A stretch of 64,000 bases of DNA from Synechococcus sp. RCC307. GTDB lineage: Bacteria > Cyanobacteriota > Cyanobacteriia > PCC-6307 > Cyanobiaceae. A model generated the notes under the pieces. That model saw only the letters and a program-made list of their open reading frames with translations, was not told the origin of the DNA and did not search any database. Positions 1 through 11,829 of this stretch are shown piece after piece; the stretch's first letter is position 1, and the number at the start of each line of letters is the position of its first letter. The translations under genes and the position numbers were made by a program. The stretch spans positions 1,173,105 to 1,237,104 of the forward strand of contig CT978603.1 in NCBI GenBank assembly GCA_000063525.1, in the 5' to 3' direction.

Positions 1-3000
1 ACCATCACCAGGGTGGACACCCGTTGCCGATCGCTCTGCTCAGACAGGCTGCCCAGACCAACGGGCATCAGCAGCCGTCGGGTGTCTTGCAGTTGCTTGA
101 GCGGGTGATCGGAGAGATAGAAACCCACCAGCTCCTTCTCTAAACGCAATTTCTCCGTGGGCGCGTAGTCGGGCACGGAGGCTGCTTTCGGAGCCGAAGC
201 CGGCGTTGCACTTGCGGCCTCAGCTTCGGATCCTCCACCAAGCAGATCGAGCAGATTGCCCTGGCCGCTGGCGCGATCTCGGGCCCGGGCTGTGGCCCAA
301 TCAAGCAGCAGATCCAGATCGGCCATCAACTGCGCCCGGTTGCCATCGGGCTCCAAGGCATCGAGAGCGCCGCTATGGATCAACGATTCCAGCGAGCGCC
401 GGTTGAGCTGGCCAATGCCCGCCATGCGATCACAAAGTTCAGCCAGCGATGTGAACGGTCCATCGCTCTGGCGTGAGGCGATCAGGGCATGGATGGCACC
501 ATCACCAAGGTTTCGAACCGCAGAGAGGCCAAAGAGAATGCGTTGCCCCACGGGCGTGAAGTCGATACCAGAACGGTTGACATCAGGGGGCAACACCGCG
601 ATGCCCATGGCGTTGCTGTTGGCGATGTAGCGCTGGACTTTCTCCGTCACGCCGGCGTTCACCGTCAGCAGCGCGGCCATGTAGGCCACGGGGTAGTGAG
701 CCTTCAGGTAGGCCGTCTGATAGGTCACGGCGCCATAGGCCGTGGAATGGCTCTTGTTGAAGCAGTACTCCGCAAAGAGCACCATCTGATCAAACAGCTC
801 ATCGGCCACCTTGGCGTCAACGCCCCGTTGACTGGCCCCCTCAACAAAAATGCCGCGATGCTTCTGCATCTCAGAGACTTTCTTTTTGCCCATGGCCCGG
901 CGCAGCAGGTCGGCTTCACCGAGTGAGTAGCCCGCCAGATCCTGCGCAATTCGCATGATCTGCTCCTGATACACCATGATCCCGTAGGTCTCCTGCAGGA
1001 TCGGCTGCAGCTTGGCGTCGGCAAATTCAATGGCCTCGCGGCCATGCTTGCGGTTAATGAATTTGGGGATCAAGCCGGCATCCAAGGGGCCAGGCCTGTA
1101 GAGGGCCAAGATCGAAGAGATGTCCTCCAGCGACGAGGGCTTGAGGTCGCGCACGATCTGGCGCATGCCAGTGGATTCCAGCTGGAAGATTCCCTCAAGA
1201 TCGCCGCGCGCCAAGAGCTGGTAGGTCTCCGGGTCATCGGCAGGAAGCTGGTCGGGGTCGGGACGATCCCCATGCTCGGCACTGACCAGTTCGAGGGTCT
1301 TCTCGATCATGGTCAGGTTCTTGAGGCCGAGGAAATCCATCTTCAGCAGCCCCATGGATTCCACGTCTTCCATGAAGTACTGGGTGATCACCTGCCCGTC
1401 GTTGTTGCGCTGCAGGGGAACTAATTCATCGAGGGGGTCAGCGGCAATCACCACACCAGCGGCATGCACACCAAATGTCTTGTTGGTGCCCTCGATTCGG
1501 CGGGCCATGTCGACCCAGCGCTTCACCTGTGGATCGCTTTCATACTTCTGACGGAACTCGGGCTCCGGTGAATCCTCTGAAATCATCTGCGCCAATTTGG
1601 CGGGCTTGCCGCGCACCACTGGAATTAACTTCGCCAGACGGTCGGCATCGCCATAGGGAATATCCAGCACCCGCGCCACATCCTTCAGCACGGCCTTGGA
1701 GGTCATGCGGTTGAAGGTGATGATCTGCGCCACCTTGTCGTCGCCGTAGCGCTCAGTGACGTAGTCGATCACCTCACTGCGCCGAGCAATGCAGAAGTCG
1801 GTGTCGATATCAGGCATCGATTTGCGCTCTGGATTCAAGAAGCGCTCGAACAGCAATCCATTGCTGACCGGATCGATGTTGGTGATGCCGAGGGCATAGG
1901 CGACCAAGGATCCAGCGGCCGAACCACGGCCGGGCCCCACGGGGATGCCGTTGTCACGGGCAAAGCGGATGTAATCCCAAACCACCAGGAAGTAGGTGGG
2001 GAATCCCATCTGCTCCATGATTTTGAGTTCATGGCGCATACGCTCGCCGTACAGCTCATCGATGCTCGAATCGGCATCGAGCTGCAGGCGCTGACGCAGC
2101 CCTTGCTCGGTGACTTCGTGCAGGTAAGACACCGGCGTATGACCCTCCGGAATGGGAAAGCGCGGCATCTGATAACGGCCGAGGATGTCGTAGTCCTCGA
2201 CCTTTTCGGCAACCGACATGGTGTTGTCGAGCGCCTGCTGCACCACCTCAGCCGGCAGGTGGTCAACGAAGAGACGCTCCATCTCCTCGCGACTTTTGAT
2301 GTATTCGGTTCCGGTGTACCGCAGACGTTTCTCATCACTGAGCAACTTGCCCGTCAGCACGCACAGCAGAGCGTCGTGGGCTTCAACGTCATCGCGACTG
2401 AGGTAGTGGGCATCGTTGGTGGCAATCAGTTGGATGCCGAGCTCCCGCGAGAGGGTCAGCAGGCCGGTGTTGACAATGCGGTCTTCCGGTGAGCCGTGGT
2501 CTTGAATCTCGAGGTAGAAGTCATCTCCCAGTAGGTCGCGATACCAGCTGGCCACCTGACGGGCCACATCCATGCGGCCGCGCAGAATCGCTTGGGGAAT
2601 TTCACCGCCCAAGCAGGCTGTCGCCACAATCAGGCCTTCGCTGTATTGCTGCAGCAGGTGCTTATCGATGCAAGCGCGCGCAAAGATGCCGCGACCACGC
2701 ATTCCGCGCAGATGGCTGATGCTGGTGAGCTTGACGAGGTTGCGGTAGCCAACGTTGTTTTTGGCCAGCACCACGAGGTGATAGCGACGCTCTTTCTTCG
2801 GCTGGGGGTCATCGATGCTGCCGTTGACGACATACATCTCATTGCCAATGATCGGCTTGATGCCCGCTTTCGAGCAAAGCTTCAGCAGCTCGATGGCGCC
2901 ATACATCACCCCGTGATCGGTGAGGGCCACCGCTGGCATGCCGAGGTCAACGGCCCGCTGCACCATTGCAGGCAGCTGGGTCGCCCCGTCGAGGAGGCTG

Positions 3001-3047
3001 TAATCGCTGTGGTTATGCAGAGGAACGAAGCTCAAGCCTGCAACCAC
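1..3047 (-). CDS. dnaE: DNA polymerase III alpha subunit (3' end outside window)
   Basis: Catalytic subunit of the replicative DNA polymerase. About 1015 codons are visible on the minus strand as one open frame, and the C-terminus runs off the left edge. The N-terminus has the PHP-domain opening [16 protein letters not shown]. The polymerase palm carries the acidic motif PDIDTDF near residue 410, followed by the family block [24 protein letters not shown] slightly upstream of it (split here only in description). The frame has no ATG near its beginning. An in-frame TAG lies upstream, so the start is probably GTG at 3047 or TTG at 3035. Downstream gatA ends 65 bases before it on the same strand side. 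Identification is secure; only the start codon is uncertain. Confidence 0.97.
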   Translation of the reverse strand, partial: MVAGLSFVPLHNHSDYSLLDGATQLPAMVQRAVDLGMPAVALTDHGVMYGAIELLKLCSKAGIKPIIGNEMYVVNGSIDDPQPKKERRYHLVVLAKNNVGYRNLVKLTSISHLRGMRGRGIFARACIDKHLLQQYSEGLIVATACLGGEIPQAILRGRMDVARQVASWYRDLLGDDFYLEIQDHGSPEDRIVNTGLLTLSRELGIQLIATNDAHYLSRDDVEAHDALLCVLTGKLLSDEKRLRYTGTEYIKSREEMERLFVDHLPAEVVQQALDNTMSVAEKVEDYDILGRYQMPRFPIPEGHTPVSYLHEVTEQGLRQRLQLDADSSIDELYGERMRHELKIMEQMGFPTYFLVVWDYIRFARDNGIPVGPGRGSAAGSLVAYALGITNIDPVSNGLLFERFLNPERKSMPDIDTDFCIARRSEVIDYVTERYGDDKVAQIITFNRMTSKAVLKDVARVLDIPYGDADRLAKLIPVVRGKPAKLAQMISEDSPEPEFRQKYESDPQVKRWVDMARRIEGTNKTFGVHAAGVVIAADPLDELVPLQRNNDGQVITQYFMEDVESMGLLKMDFLGLKNLTMIEKTLELVSAEHGDRPDPDQLPADDPETYQLLARGDLEGIFQLESTGMRQIVRDLKPSSLEDISSILALYRPGPLDAGLIPKFINRKHGREAIEFADAKLQPILQETYGIMVYQEQIMRIAQDLAGYSLGEADLLRRAMGKKKVSEMQKHRGIFVEGASQRGVDAKVADELFDQMVLFAEYCFNKSHSTAYGAVTYQTAYLKAHYPVAYMAALLTVNAGVTEKVQRYIANSNAMGIAVLPPDVNRSGIDFTPVGQRILFGLSAVRNLGDGAIHALIASRQSDGPFTSLAELCDRMAGIGQLNRRSLESLIHSGALDALEPDGNRAQLMADLDLLLDWATARARDRASGQGNLLDLLGGGSEAEAASATPASAPKAASVPDYAPTEKLRLEKELVGFYLSDHPLKQLQDTRRLLMPVGLGSLSEQSDRQRVSTLVM

Positions 3048-3112
3048 CGATCGAACACAGCAAGCCTACCGAGACACACCAGATCTGGGGTGCCAGCTGC
3101 GACAGATTGCAG

Positions 3113-4570
3113 CTAGGCCACCAGAGGTGCCTCAGGACGATTGGCCATCACATCAGCAGCCTGCTCGTAGTGGTGCGCCACCTGCAACAGGCGCTCCTCC
3201 TGCAGCACCGGGGCCATCAACTGCAAACCAATGGGCAACCCCTGGCCATCAAACCCGCAGGGAACACTGATGGCCGGCAGCCCAGCCAAGTTGGCGGGAA
3301 TGGTCAGCAGGTCAGCCAGATACATCGCCAGCGGGTCATTGCTGTGCTCGCCAGGGGTAAAGGCCGTGGTAGGTGCGGTGGGGGTCAGCAGCAGATCCAC
3401 CTGCTCAAAGGCGCGGTCAAATTCTTGGCGAATCAGGGTGCGCACCTGCTGGGCTTTTTTGTAATAAGCATCGACATAGCCTGCGGAGAGGGCATAGGTG
3501 CCGATCAAGATCCGGCGCTGAACCTCATCACCAAATCCCTCCGCTCTGCTCTTGGCCGTCATCGCGCTCAACGATTCCGCGTCGGCAGCGCGGTAGCCGT
3601 ATTTGACGCCGTCGTAGCGGGCCAGATTGGCGGACGCCTCCGATGGGGCAATCACGTAGTAGGTGGCAATGCCGGCCTGGAAGCGCGGGCAACTGACATC
3701 CACCAATTCACAACCCAAGCTGGCCAGCTGTTCAGCAGCAGCTCTGACCGAGGCTTCCACCTCCGGCTGAAGCCCCTCGACAAAAGCCTCTTGGAGGATG
3801 CCGATTTTGAGCCCTTGAATCGGGCGATTCAGCGCAGCGCTGTAGTCCGGCACCGGTACATCCAAGCTGGTGGAATCGCGGGGGTCATGGCCTGCAATCA
3901 CCTGAAGCACAGCAGCGGAATCAGCCACGGTGCGGCTGAAGGGACCGATTTGATCGAGGGAACTGGCAAAGGCCACCAAGCCCCAGCGGCTAACGCGGCC
4001 ATAGGTGGGTTTCAGGCCCACCACTCCACAAAAACTGGCGGGTTGGCGAATGGAACCGCCGGTATCAGAGCCCAGGGCAACATCACACTGCCCCGCCGCT
4101 ACACAGGCCGCGCTGCCGCCTGAACTACCGCCAGGCACACGCCCTGGATCCCAGGGGTTGGAGGTCATGCCGAAGGCAGAGGTCTCCGTGGAGCTGCCCA
4201 TGGCGAACTCATCGAGATTGGTTTTGCCGACCATCACGGCGCCCGCTTTCCACAGCCGCTCGGTGACGGTGGATTCATAGGGGGGCACGAAGTTCTCCAG
4301 CATGCGGCTGGAGCAAGTGGTGGTGACACCCTTGGTGCAGAGGTTGTCCTTAATCCCGATGGTGACCCCGGCCAGGGGGCCAGGATCTTGCTTGGCAGCG
4401 ATGGCTTGATCCACCGCTTCGGCTTGGGCCCGGGCCTGGTCGCCAGTGACGTTGACGAATGCCTTCAGTTCCGGTTCGGTCGCTGCAATGCGTTCGAGCG
4501 CCTGCTCGCTGTGCTCCTTGGCTGTTGCGGAGCCGTTGCGGAGGGCATCGGACCAAGCGCCGATGGGCAT
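3113..4570 (-). CDS. gatA: Asp-tRNA(Asn)/Glu-tRNA(Gln) amidotransferase subunit A
   Basis: Amidase subunit of the GatCAB complex, which converts Glu-tRNA(Gln) to Gln-tRNA(Gln) and, in many bacteria, Asp-tRNA(Asn) to Asn-tRNA(Asn). The Ser-cisSer-Lys triad is visible as K74 (GIKDNL), S149 ([11 protein letters not shown]) and S173 ([14 protein letters not shown]). The spacing matches the family. At 485 residues it has normal length. The open frame continues upstream to 4702, but that would overlap the DUF1816 gene. The ATG at 4570 begins [10 protein letters not shown], the usual family N-terminus, so I chose it. gatB and gatC are not in this window, as is common in cyanobacteria. Confidence 0.97.
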   Translation of the reverse strand: MPIGAWSDALRNGSATAKEHSEQALERIAATEPELKAFVNVTGDQARAQAEAVDQAIAAKQDPGPLAGVTIGIKDNLCTKGVTTTCSSRMLENFVPPYESTVTERLWKAGAVMVGKTNLDEFAMGSSTETSAFGMTSNPWDPGRVPGGSSGGSAACVAAGQCDVALGSDTGGSIRQPASFCGVVGLKPTYGRVSRWGLVAFASSLDQIGPFSRTVADSAAVLQVIAGHDPRDSTSLDVPVPDYSAALNRPIQGLKIGILQEAFVEGLQPEVEASVRAAAEQLASLGCELVDVSCPRFQAGIATYYVIAPSEASANLARYDGVKYGYRAADAESLSAMTAKSRAEGFGDEVQRRILIGTYALSAGYVDAYYKKAQQVRTLIRQEFDRAFEQVDLLLTPTAPTTAFTPGEHSNDPLAMYLADLLTIPANLAGLPAISVPCGFDGQGLPIGLQLMAPVLQEERLLQVAHHYEQAADVMANRPEAPLVA

Positions 4571-4619
4571 AGCGAAGAGCAGCTGATGGCTTTGGACGCT
4601 ATCAAGGCGCCGGTGCTGA

Positions 4620-4850
4620 TCAGCCTTGAGGATGCTCAACGGTGAACGGTTCGCTGCGGCGCGTGCGCAACAGCTGATGCTCCAGCACGGCCGGAGATTC
4701 ACTGCGCAGGTCCGTCAAAAAGGTCTCGAGCTCCCGCTCCAAGGTGCTGCGGCGCACGAACGGACCAAACCAGTAGGTCACATCAGGATTGCGACTCTCG
4801 ACTCGGGCCCACCAGGCCAGACCCAACAGGTTCGCCGAGGCACGCAACAT
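4620..4850 (-). CDS. DUF1816 domain protein
   Basis: Small 76-residue protein with the pattern [21 protein letters not shown], typical of cyanobacterial DUF1816 proteins. These are short, carry a conserved WWA...T..P..TY.FGPF core, and have no firmly assigned function. The second half is charged and probably helical ([12 protein letters not shown]). No signal peptide or membrane segment is visible. It lies between rlmB and gatA on the same strand with short gaps of about 50 bases each side, so it may be co-transcribed with either. I assign the family, not a function. Confidence 0.75.
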   Translation of the reverse strand: MLRASANLLGLAWWARVESRNPDVTYWFGPFVRRSTLERELETFLTDLRSESPAVLEHQLLRTRRSEPFTVEHPQG

Positions 4851-4901
4851 GGGACGGGAAAGGATTTCACCTCATTGTGAAGGAACACCCCTAGGGCCGC
4901 C

Positions 4902-6230
4902 CTAAAGACGAATATCCCCATCCAGCGCCGCTGGTAGCTCAGCCGCAGGAGCTGCCTCGGCTGGAGCTTCTGCTGGAACAGCTGCAGGTTGCTGTCCCTG
5001 CAATTGCAATCGCTGCAGCCGCGGAGCGGGGTCGGTGCCCTTCAGGGCACCCATCCAGTTGCGGCGTGCCACCTCATACAGCAGCAGCGCCGTGGCCACC
5101 GAGGCATTGAGGCTTGGCGTGACCCCGCGCAGGGGGATCCGAACCAGCTGATCGCAGTGACGCCGGGTCAGCATCGAAAGACCTTGGCCCTCGGAACCGG
5201 TGACCACCACCAGTGGACCATCGAGATCAGCCTCGGCCAGGGTTGCACTACCCTCCTCGGCCAAACCAACAACCCGATAACCAGCGTCCTTCAGTCGCTC
5301 CAGAGAACGGTTGAGGTTGACCACGCGGGCCACCGGCAAGTGCTCCAGGGCCCCAGCTGCCACCTTGGCGACCGATCCGGTCAGACCAGCGCTGCGGCGT
5401 TGGGGCAACACCAACCCGTGGGCACCGAGGGCCTCGGCGCTGCGCACGATCGCGCCGAGGTTGTGGGGATCGGTCAACCCATCAACGGCCATCAGCAGCG
5501 GTGCCTCACCCAGGCCGGCGCAGCTATCGATCAGGGTCTCAAGGTCGTGGGTTTGCGCAGCCGCGGTTTGCAGCACGATCCCCTGGTGAACAGCCCCGCC
5601 GCAGAGCTGGGCCAATCGCGCCCAGGTGACCTCTTCAACCAACACACCGGAGGATTTGGCTTCTCGCAGCAACTGCAGAAAGCGGCTGCGGAAGCGCAGC
5701 TCTGGGGTGCACCAAATGCGGTGAATCGGACGCTCGCTTTCAAGAATCGCCTGGGAGGCATGCAGACCCCAGACCAAATCGTTGTGTTCCGGGGGCGTCA
5801 GGCTTTCAGCTTCCGGTTCACGATTGGCGTCGCTTGGAGGGCGGCCATAACGGGGAGCTGGACGACCACCGCGGTCCGTGCGATCCGAACGAGCACCACG
5901 ATCAAAGCGATTGTTACGCCCAGCACGGTCAAACCGGCCACTGGGTCGACCCTCGGAATCAGGCCGGTAGCGGCGATCCCGCGGAGCCCCATCGCGCTCG
6001 AAACGGTCACCGCCTCCAGGGCCACCACGGCGTTCAAAGCGGTCGCCGCCTCCAGGTCCGCCACGGCGTTCAAAGCGGTCACCGCCTCCAGGTCCGCCAC
6101 GGCGTTCGAAGCGGTCGCCGCCTCCAGGTCCGCCACGGCGCTCGTAGCGATCGCCTCCCCCGCGGCGAGCCGGGGGCCTGCCAGCCCCATCGGGGCGGCC
6201 ATAAGAACGGCGAGGACGGGGAGTTGCCAT
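4902..6230 (-). CDS. rlmB: TrmH/SpoU family rRNA 2'-O-methyltransferase with N-terminal Arg/Gly-rich repeat
   Basis: Probable 23S rRNA (guanosine-2'-O)-methyltransferase of the RlmB type, a trefoil-knot SPOUT enzyme using S-adenosylmethionine. The conserved part begins near residue 148 (NDLVWGLHASQAILES, the RNA-binding domain). Motif 1 is DPHNLGAIVRSAEALG (about 255-270), motif 2 is VVVTGSEGQGL (about 341-351) and motif 3 is RIPLRGVTPSLNASVAT (about 364-380). Residues 1-147 are low-complexity and rich in Arg, Gly and Asp, with five tandem copies of a 12-residue unit near GGGDRFERRGGP (about residues 24-81). A Pro/Ala/Glu-rich tail follows the catalytic domain. The ATG at 6230 fits. The neighbouring mini-RNase III gene 27 bases upstream repeats a pairing known from other bacteria, both enzymes acting on 23S rRNA. 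Confidence 0.93.
   Translation of the reverse strand: MATPRPRRSYGRPDGAGRPPARRGGGDRYERRGGPGGGDRFERRGGPGGGDRFERRGGPGGGDRFERRGGPGGGDRFERDGAPRDRRYRPDSEGRPSGRFDRAGRNNRFDRGARSDRTDRGGRPAPRYGRPPSDANREPEAESLTPPEHNDLVWGLHASQAILESERPIHRIWCTPELRFRSRFLQLLREAKSSGVLVEEVTWARLAQLCGGAVHQGIVLQTAAAQTHDLETLIDSCAGLGEAPLLMAVDGLTDPHNLGAIVRSAEALGAHGLVLPQRRSAGLTGSVAKVAAGALEHLPVARVVNLNRSLERLKDAGYRVVGLAEEGSATLAEADLDGPLVVVTGSEGQGLSMLTRRHCDQLVRIPLRGVTPSLNASVATALLLYEVARRNWMGALKGTDPAPRLQRLQLQGQQPAAVPAEAPAEAAPAAELPAALDGDIRL
6004..6147. repeat. 36-bp tandem repeat inside rlmB
   Basis: Four near-identical 36-bp units begin at 6004, 6040, 6076 and 6112, with a more diverged fifth copy beyond. Each encodes one copy of the 12-residue unit GGGDRFERRGGP in the N-terminal extension of the methyltransferase. 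The differences among copies are single-base (for example cggtcacc versus cggtcgcc), which indicates recent expansion or gene-conversion-like homogenisation. The unit length is a multiple of three, so copy-number change would keep the frame. Confidence 0.92.
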
Positions 6231-6257
6231 GAAGGGGGTATCAAAAACCCGGCCCGA

Positions 6258-6612
6258 TCACCCCAAATCCAACTGGTGGAACAGCTGCTGAAGCCGTTCG
6301 GGTTGGTTGAGGTAGAGCCAGCCCACCATTGTCTCAAATCCTGAGGCCCGGCCATAGACGCTGGGGTCACCACGGCGGGGACCACGGCCACAGGCATTGC
6401 GTCCACGCCGGACCCAGTCGAGCTCCTCGGCATTGAGCAGGGGCTCAAGCTTGGCGAGGGCTTCGCTTTGGGCTTCGGCCCGAACTAGGGCGACAGCCCG
6501 TTTGTGCAGCTCTTGGATCGTGCCCTCGTGAGCCACCAACCCACGTCGCTGATGCAGCTCCCAAACCGCATCACCCAGCCAAGCCAACTGGGCTGGGCCT
6601 GGTTGGCAGCCT

Positions 6613-6626
<14 letters not shown>
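6258..6626 (-). CDS. mrnC: Mini-ribonuclease III
   Basis: Mini-RNase III is a dimeric RNase III catalytic domain without the double-stranded RNA binding domain; in Bacillus it matures the 23S rRNA ends. The 122 residues contain the family signature AQLAWLGDAVWELHQRR (with the catalytic Asp), the RRGRNA segment and the C-terminal DPSVYGRASGFETMVGWLYL block. It probably starts at a TTG (6626) that overlaps the last codons of the STAS gene by 14 bases, so translation of the two may be coupled. No ATG lies in a suitable place. rlmB follows 27 bases downstream. Confidence 0.9.
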
Positions 6627-9218
<2,592 letters not shown>

Positions 9219-9230
9219 CTCTCAAACAGA

Positions 9231-9264
9231 CAAAAAAAAGACCCGGATGCAACAGCATCCTGGG
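9231..9264 (-). terminator. Intrinsic terminator or attenuator just upstream of trpD
   Basis: Read on the minus strand, a stem formed by CCAGGATGC and GCATCCGG closes on a TGTT loop and runs directly into eight T residues, a strong rho-independent terminator shape with one bulged base. It lies about 70 bases past the stop of the DUF3288 gene and ends about 13 bases before the trpD ATG. It can be read either as the DUF3288 terminator or as a leader attenuator for trpD. I see no Trp-rich leader peptide. Confidence 0.8.
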
Positions 9265-9336
9265 CCAGGTGATGGGGACGGCACATATTTAACGCATCAG
9301 AGCCTCAAAAATCTGTCGCCCGGACGCCAATCAGCC

Positions 9337-9675
9337 TTAAGCGGGCGATTCGGAATCCGACGCATCAAAGCCACTGCCCACAGCCGGGGACTCCAGCGAT
9401 CCTCCTTGACCGGGCCGATAGCCAGCAGCCCACAACTGTTGGACCCGTGCATTCAGCTGATCACGACTGAGTTTCCAAAGCTTGATGACCTTCTCGAGAT
9501 CAGCCTTCAACGCCACAGCACCGGGAAAACCGTCGTAGCGAATCAGCAAGCGGGCGGCATCCACCAGCTGGTCATCGCTGGGTGTTGTGGCCGCCAGCAA
9601 ACCGTCCACCAGATCACGGTCGGAGGTCTCTAAAGGATGGGCCTGCTGCGCTGAGGCTTCCGGAGACGCGTCCAT
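9337..9675 (-). CDS. DUF3288-like cyanobacterial protein
   Basis: A 112-residue soluble protein. The central part HPLETSDRDLVDGLLAATTP followed by LVDAARLLIRYDGFPGA and DLEKVIKLWKLS resembles cyanobacterial DUF3288 proteins, which have a short H(P)..D..L...LL core and an R.R(Y)..FPGA..I segment. Function is unknown. Both ends are low-complexity (Ala/Ser/Glu). It stands alone between trpD and the divergent ABC transporter, whose start lies 54 bases away. That short space must hold both promoters. Family assignment is from memory of the motif and moderately sure. Confidence 0.65.
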   Translation of the reverse strand: MDASPEASAQQAHPLETSDRDLVDGLLAATTPSDDQLVDAARLLIRYDGFPGAVALKADLEKVIKLWKLSRDQLNARVQQLWAAGYRPGQGGSLESPAVGSGFDASDSESPA

Positions 9676-9729
9676 GGCTCACGGCAATGCAAAACGAGCC
9701 CGTAGTTTGGGCCCATCACCGCAACCGTG

Positions 9730-11484
9730 ATGGCCGGCCAACTCAAGCTGGGATTAATTGCCCGCTATCTCCGGCCGCAGCGTTGGATTTTGCTGCGCGG
9801 GGCCTTGGCCTTGGTGCTGGTCAACATCGTTGGCGTCAGCTTGCCGCTGCTGGTGCAGCGCACGGTGAATGAACTGCAACCGGGCTTTTCTTTGCCCCAA
9901 CTGCTGCAGCAGGCGCTGATCATTGCTGGACTCGCCACCTTGATGGGTGGCGTGAGGCTGTGGTCACGTCTGTTGGTGTTTGGCGCTGGCCGGCAAGTGG
10001 AAGTGACCTTGCGCCAACAAATCTTTGATCACCTGCTGAAGCAAGAACCGGGCTGGGTGCAACGCACCGGCAGCGGTGAGGTGATCAGCCGCTCCACCAG
10101 TGATGTGGAAAATGTGCGGCGATTGTTGGGCTTTGCCCTGCTCAGCCTCACCAACACGGTGTTGGTGTACAGCTTCACGCTGCCGGCAATGCTGACGATT
10201 GACCCCTGGCTCAGCCTGGCGGCCATTTCCCTCTACCCGGTGATGCTGCTGGTGGTGCGCGTCAGCGGCGGCCGGATGATGGGTCAGCAGCGGCAGCAGC
10301 AACGGGATCTCGCCAGCTTGAGCGATCTAATCCAGGAGGACCTCTCTGGCATCAGCGCCATCAAGATTTACCGCCAAGAACCCACTGAAGAAGCGGCCTT
10401 TAGCCGACTCAGCAATCGTTATCGCGATGCAGCCCTGGCGTTAGCCCGCACCCGCAGCACCTTGTTCCCCCTGCTGGAGGGCATCAGCTCGCTGTCGCTG
10501 TTGGTGCTGTTGGGTTTGGGCACCAGCCAACTAGCCAACGGCAACCTCACGCTGGGCGGCCTGGTGGCCCTCATTCTTTATGTGGAGCGCCTGGTCTTCC
10601 CAACGGCCCTGCTCGGATTCACCTTGAGCACGTTTCAAACCGGGCAAGTCAGCCTCGAGAGGGTTGAAGAGCTGCTCAGACGCGAGCCAGCCATCCAATC
10701 GCCAGTCCAGCCCCAAGAGCTGCACCGCATCAGCCGGCCCGGGGGCATCGAAGCCCATGACCTCCACGTGCGTTACGAGGAGAGCAGCAGTGATGCCCTC
10801 AAGGGCCTCAGCTTCCACGTCAAACCCGGGGAATTGGTGGCGGTGGTAGGCCCGGTGGGCTGCGGCAAAACCACCTTGGCCCGAGCCCTAGGCCGCATGG
10901 TGGAGGTGCCAGCAGGGCAACTCAGCATCGATGGGCAAGACATCACGGCCCTGAGCCTCGATGACCTGCGTAGCAAAATCTCCTTGGTGCCCCAAGAGGG
11001 CTATTTGTTCACCGCAACCCTGGCCGAAAACCTGCGTTTTGGCAGGCCCGATGCAACGGATTCTGAGATGCAGCAAGCGGCCCGCCAGGCGCAACTGGAG
11101 GGGGATGTTCAGGCCTTTCCCAATGGCTACGAAACCCTGGTGGGGGAGCGGGGGATCACCCTGAGCGGCGGACAACGGCAACGCACAGCTTTGGCCAGGG
11201 CCTTGCTGGTAAAGGCTCCGATCCTGGTGCTGGACGACGCCTTGGCCAGCGTCGACAACCGCACGGCCGCTGCGATTTTGCAGTCACTGACCCTGAATCA
11301 ACAGCGCAGCGTGTTGTTCATCAGCCACCAGCTTTCAGCGGCAGCAGCTTGCGACCGAGTTTTGGTGCTCGACGACGGACGGGTGGTTCAGCAGGGACAT
11401 CACCGCGAGCTGGTCCAGCAGAGCGGCACCTACCGCCGGCTATGGGAGCGAGAACAAGCTGCAACACAGCTGGAGGCGGCCTAA
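9730..11484 (+). CDS. ABC exporter, fused membrane and ATPase domains (half transporter)
   Basis: An exporter of the MsbA/multidrug type with about six predicted membrane helices in residues 1-310 and a C-terminal nucleotide-binding domain. Walker A is VGPVGCGKTTLAR, the signature is LSGGQRQRTALARAL and the H-loop histidine is in FISHQ. Walker B reads ILVLDDALASVD: the usual catalytic Glu after the Walker B Asp is Asp. In known exporters this change marks the degenerate half of a heterodimer. No partner half is adjacent, so a partner may lie elsewhere. A GTG at 9727 precedes the ATG at 9730. Substrate cannot be told from sequence. Confidence 0.92.
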   Translation: MAGQLKLGLIARYLRPQRWILLRGALALVLVNIVGVSLPLLVQRTVNELQPGFSLPQLLQQALIIAGLATLMGGVRLWSRLLVFGAGRQVEVTLRQQIFDHLLKQEPGWVQRTGSGEVISRSTSDVENVRRLLGFALLSLTNTVLVYSFTLPAMLTIDPWLSLAAISLYPVMLLVVRVSGGRMMGQQRQQQRDLASLSDLIQEDLSGISAIKIYRQEPTEEAAFSRLSNRYRDAALALARTRSTLFPLLEGISSLSLLVLLGLGTSQLANGNLTLGGLVALILYVERLVFPTALLGFTLSTFQTGQVSLERVEELLRREPAIQSPVQPQELHRISRPGGIEAHDLHVRYEESSSDALKGLSFHVKPGELVAVVGPVGCGKTTLARALGRMVEVPAGQLSIDGQDITALSLDDLRSKISLVPQEGYLFTATLAENLRFGRPDATDSEMQQAARQAQLEGDVQAFPNGYETLVGERGITLSGGQRQRTALARALLVKAPILVLDDALASVDNRTAAAILQSLTLNQQRSVLFISHQLSAAAACDRVLVLDDGRVVQQGHHRELVQQSGTYRRLWEREQAATQLEAA

Positions 11485-11571
11485 AGGCCCTGAAATCTGA
11501 AGAACTCAGCCACCCAGAAGACCCAGCCGGAGGCCATGGCTTGACTAGGGGGACGAACGGCTTTTGGAGCG

Positions 11572-11829
11572 ATGGGTCCTTATCGCGTGCACTGCACCCT
11601 CACCTTTGGCGACATCTACGCCCAGGTGTTGGCCTGGATGGGAGTGATCTTCGCCAGCCTGGCCACCGCCTTGGGCTTGATGGGGGCAAGCAGGCCGTTG
11701 TTTGCGCTGCTCGGTGTGGGCTTGATTTTGGTGTTGTCGCTGCCGTTCTTGCTCTTTGCCTTCACGACCACGCTGCTGAATCACATTGCCCTAGAACCAC
11801 AGGCAACTCAGAACGCAGCTGAACTCTGA
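11572..11829 (+). CDS. Small membrane protein of unknown function
   Basis: An 85-residue protein with two likely membrane segments (about 15-40 and 44-68: LAWMGVIFASLATALGLMG and LFALLGVGLILVLSLPFLL). The tail is short and polar. Its stop codon overlaps the msrA start (TGATG), so the two are almost certainly translated together. I do not recognise the family. The conserved-looking start (YRVHCTLTFGDIYAQVLAWMG) and coupling to msrA suggest a real gene. Role unknown. Confidence 0.75.
   Translation: MGPYRVHCTLTFGDIYAQVLAWMGVIFASLATALGLMGASRPLFALLGVGLILVLSLPFLLFAFTTTLLNHIALEPQATQNAAEL

Noticed and set aside
2966-4123. 385-codon plus-strand frame opposite gatA
   Set aside because: Shadow of gatA; no recognisable domain, and gatA has its full catalytic triad.
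4989-6344. 451-codon frame antisense to rlmB, with repetitive Ala/Ser/Thr segment
   Set aside because: High GC opens frames opposite real genes, and its repeats are the complement of the rlmB repeats. The minus-strand product has clear methyltransferase motifs.
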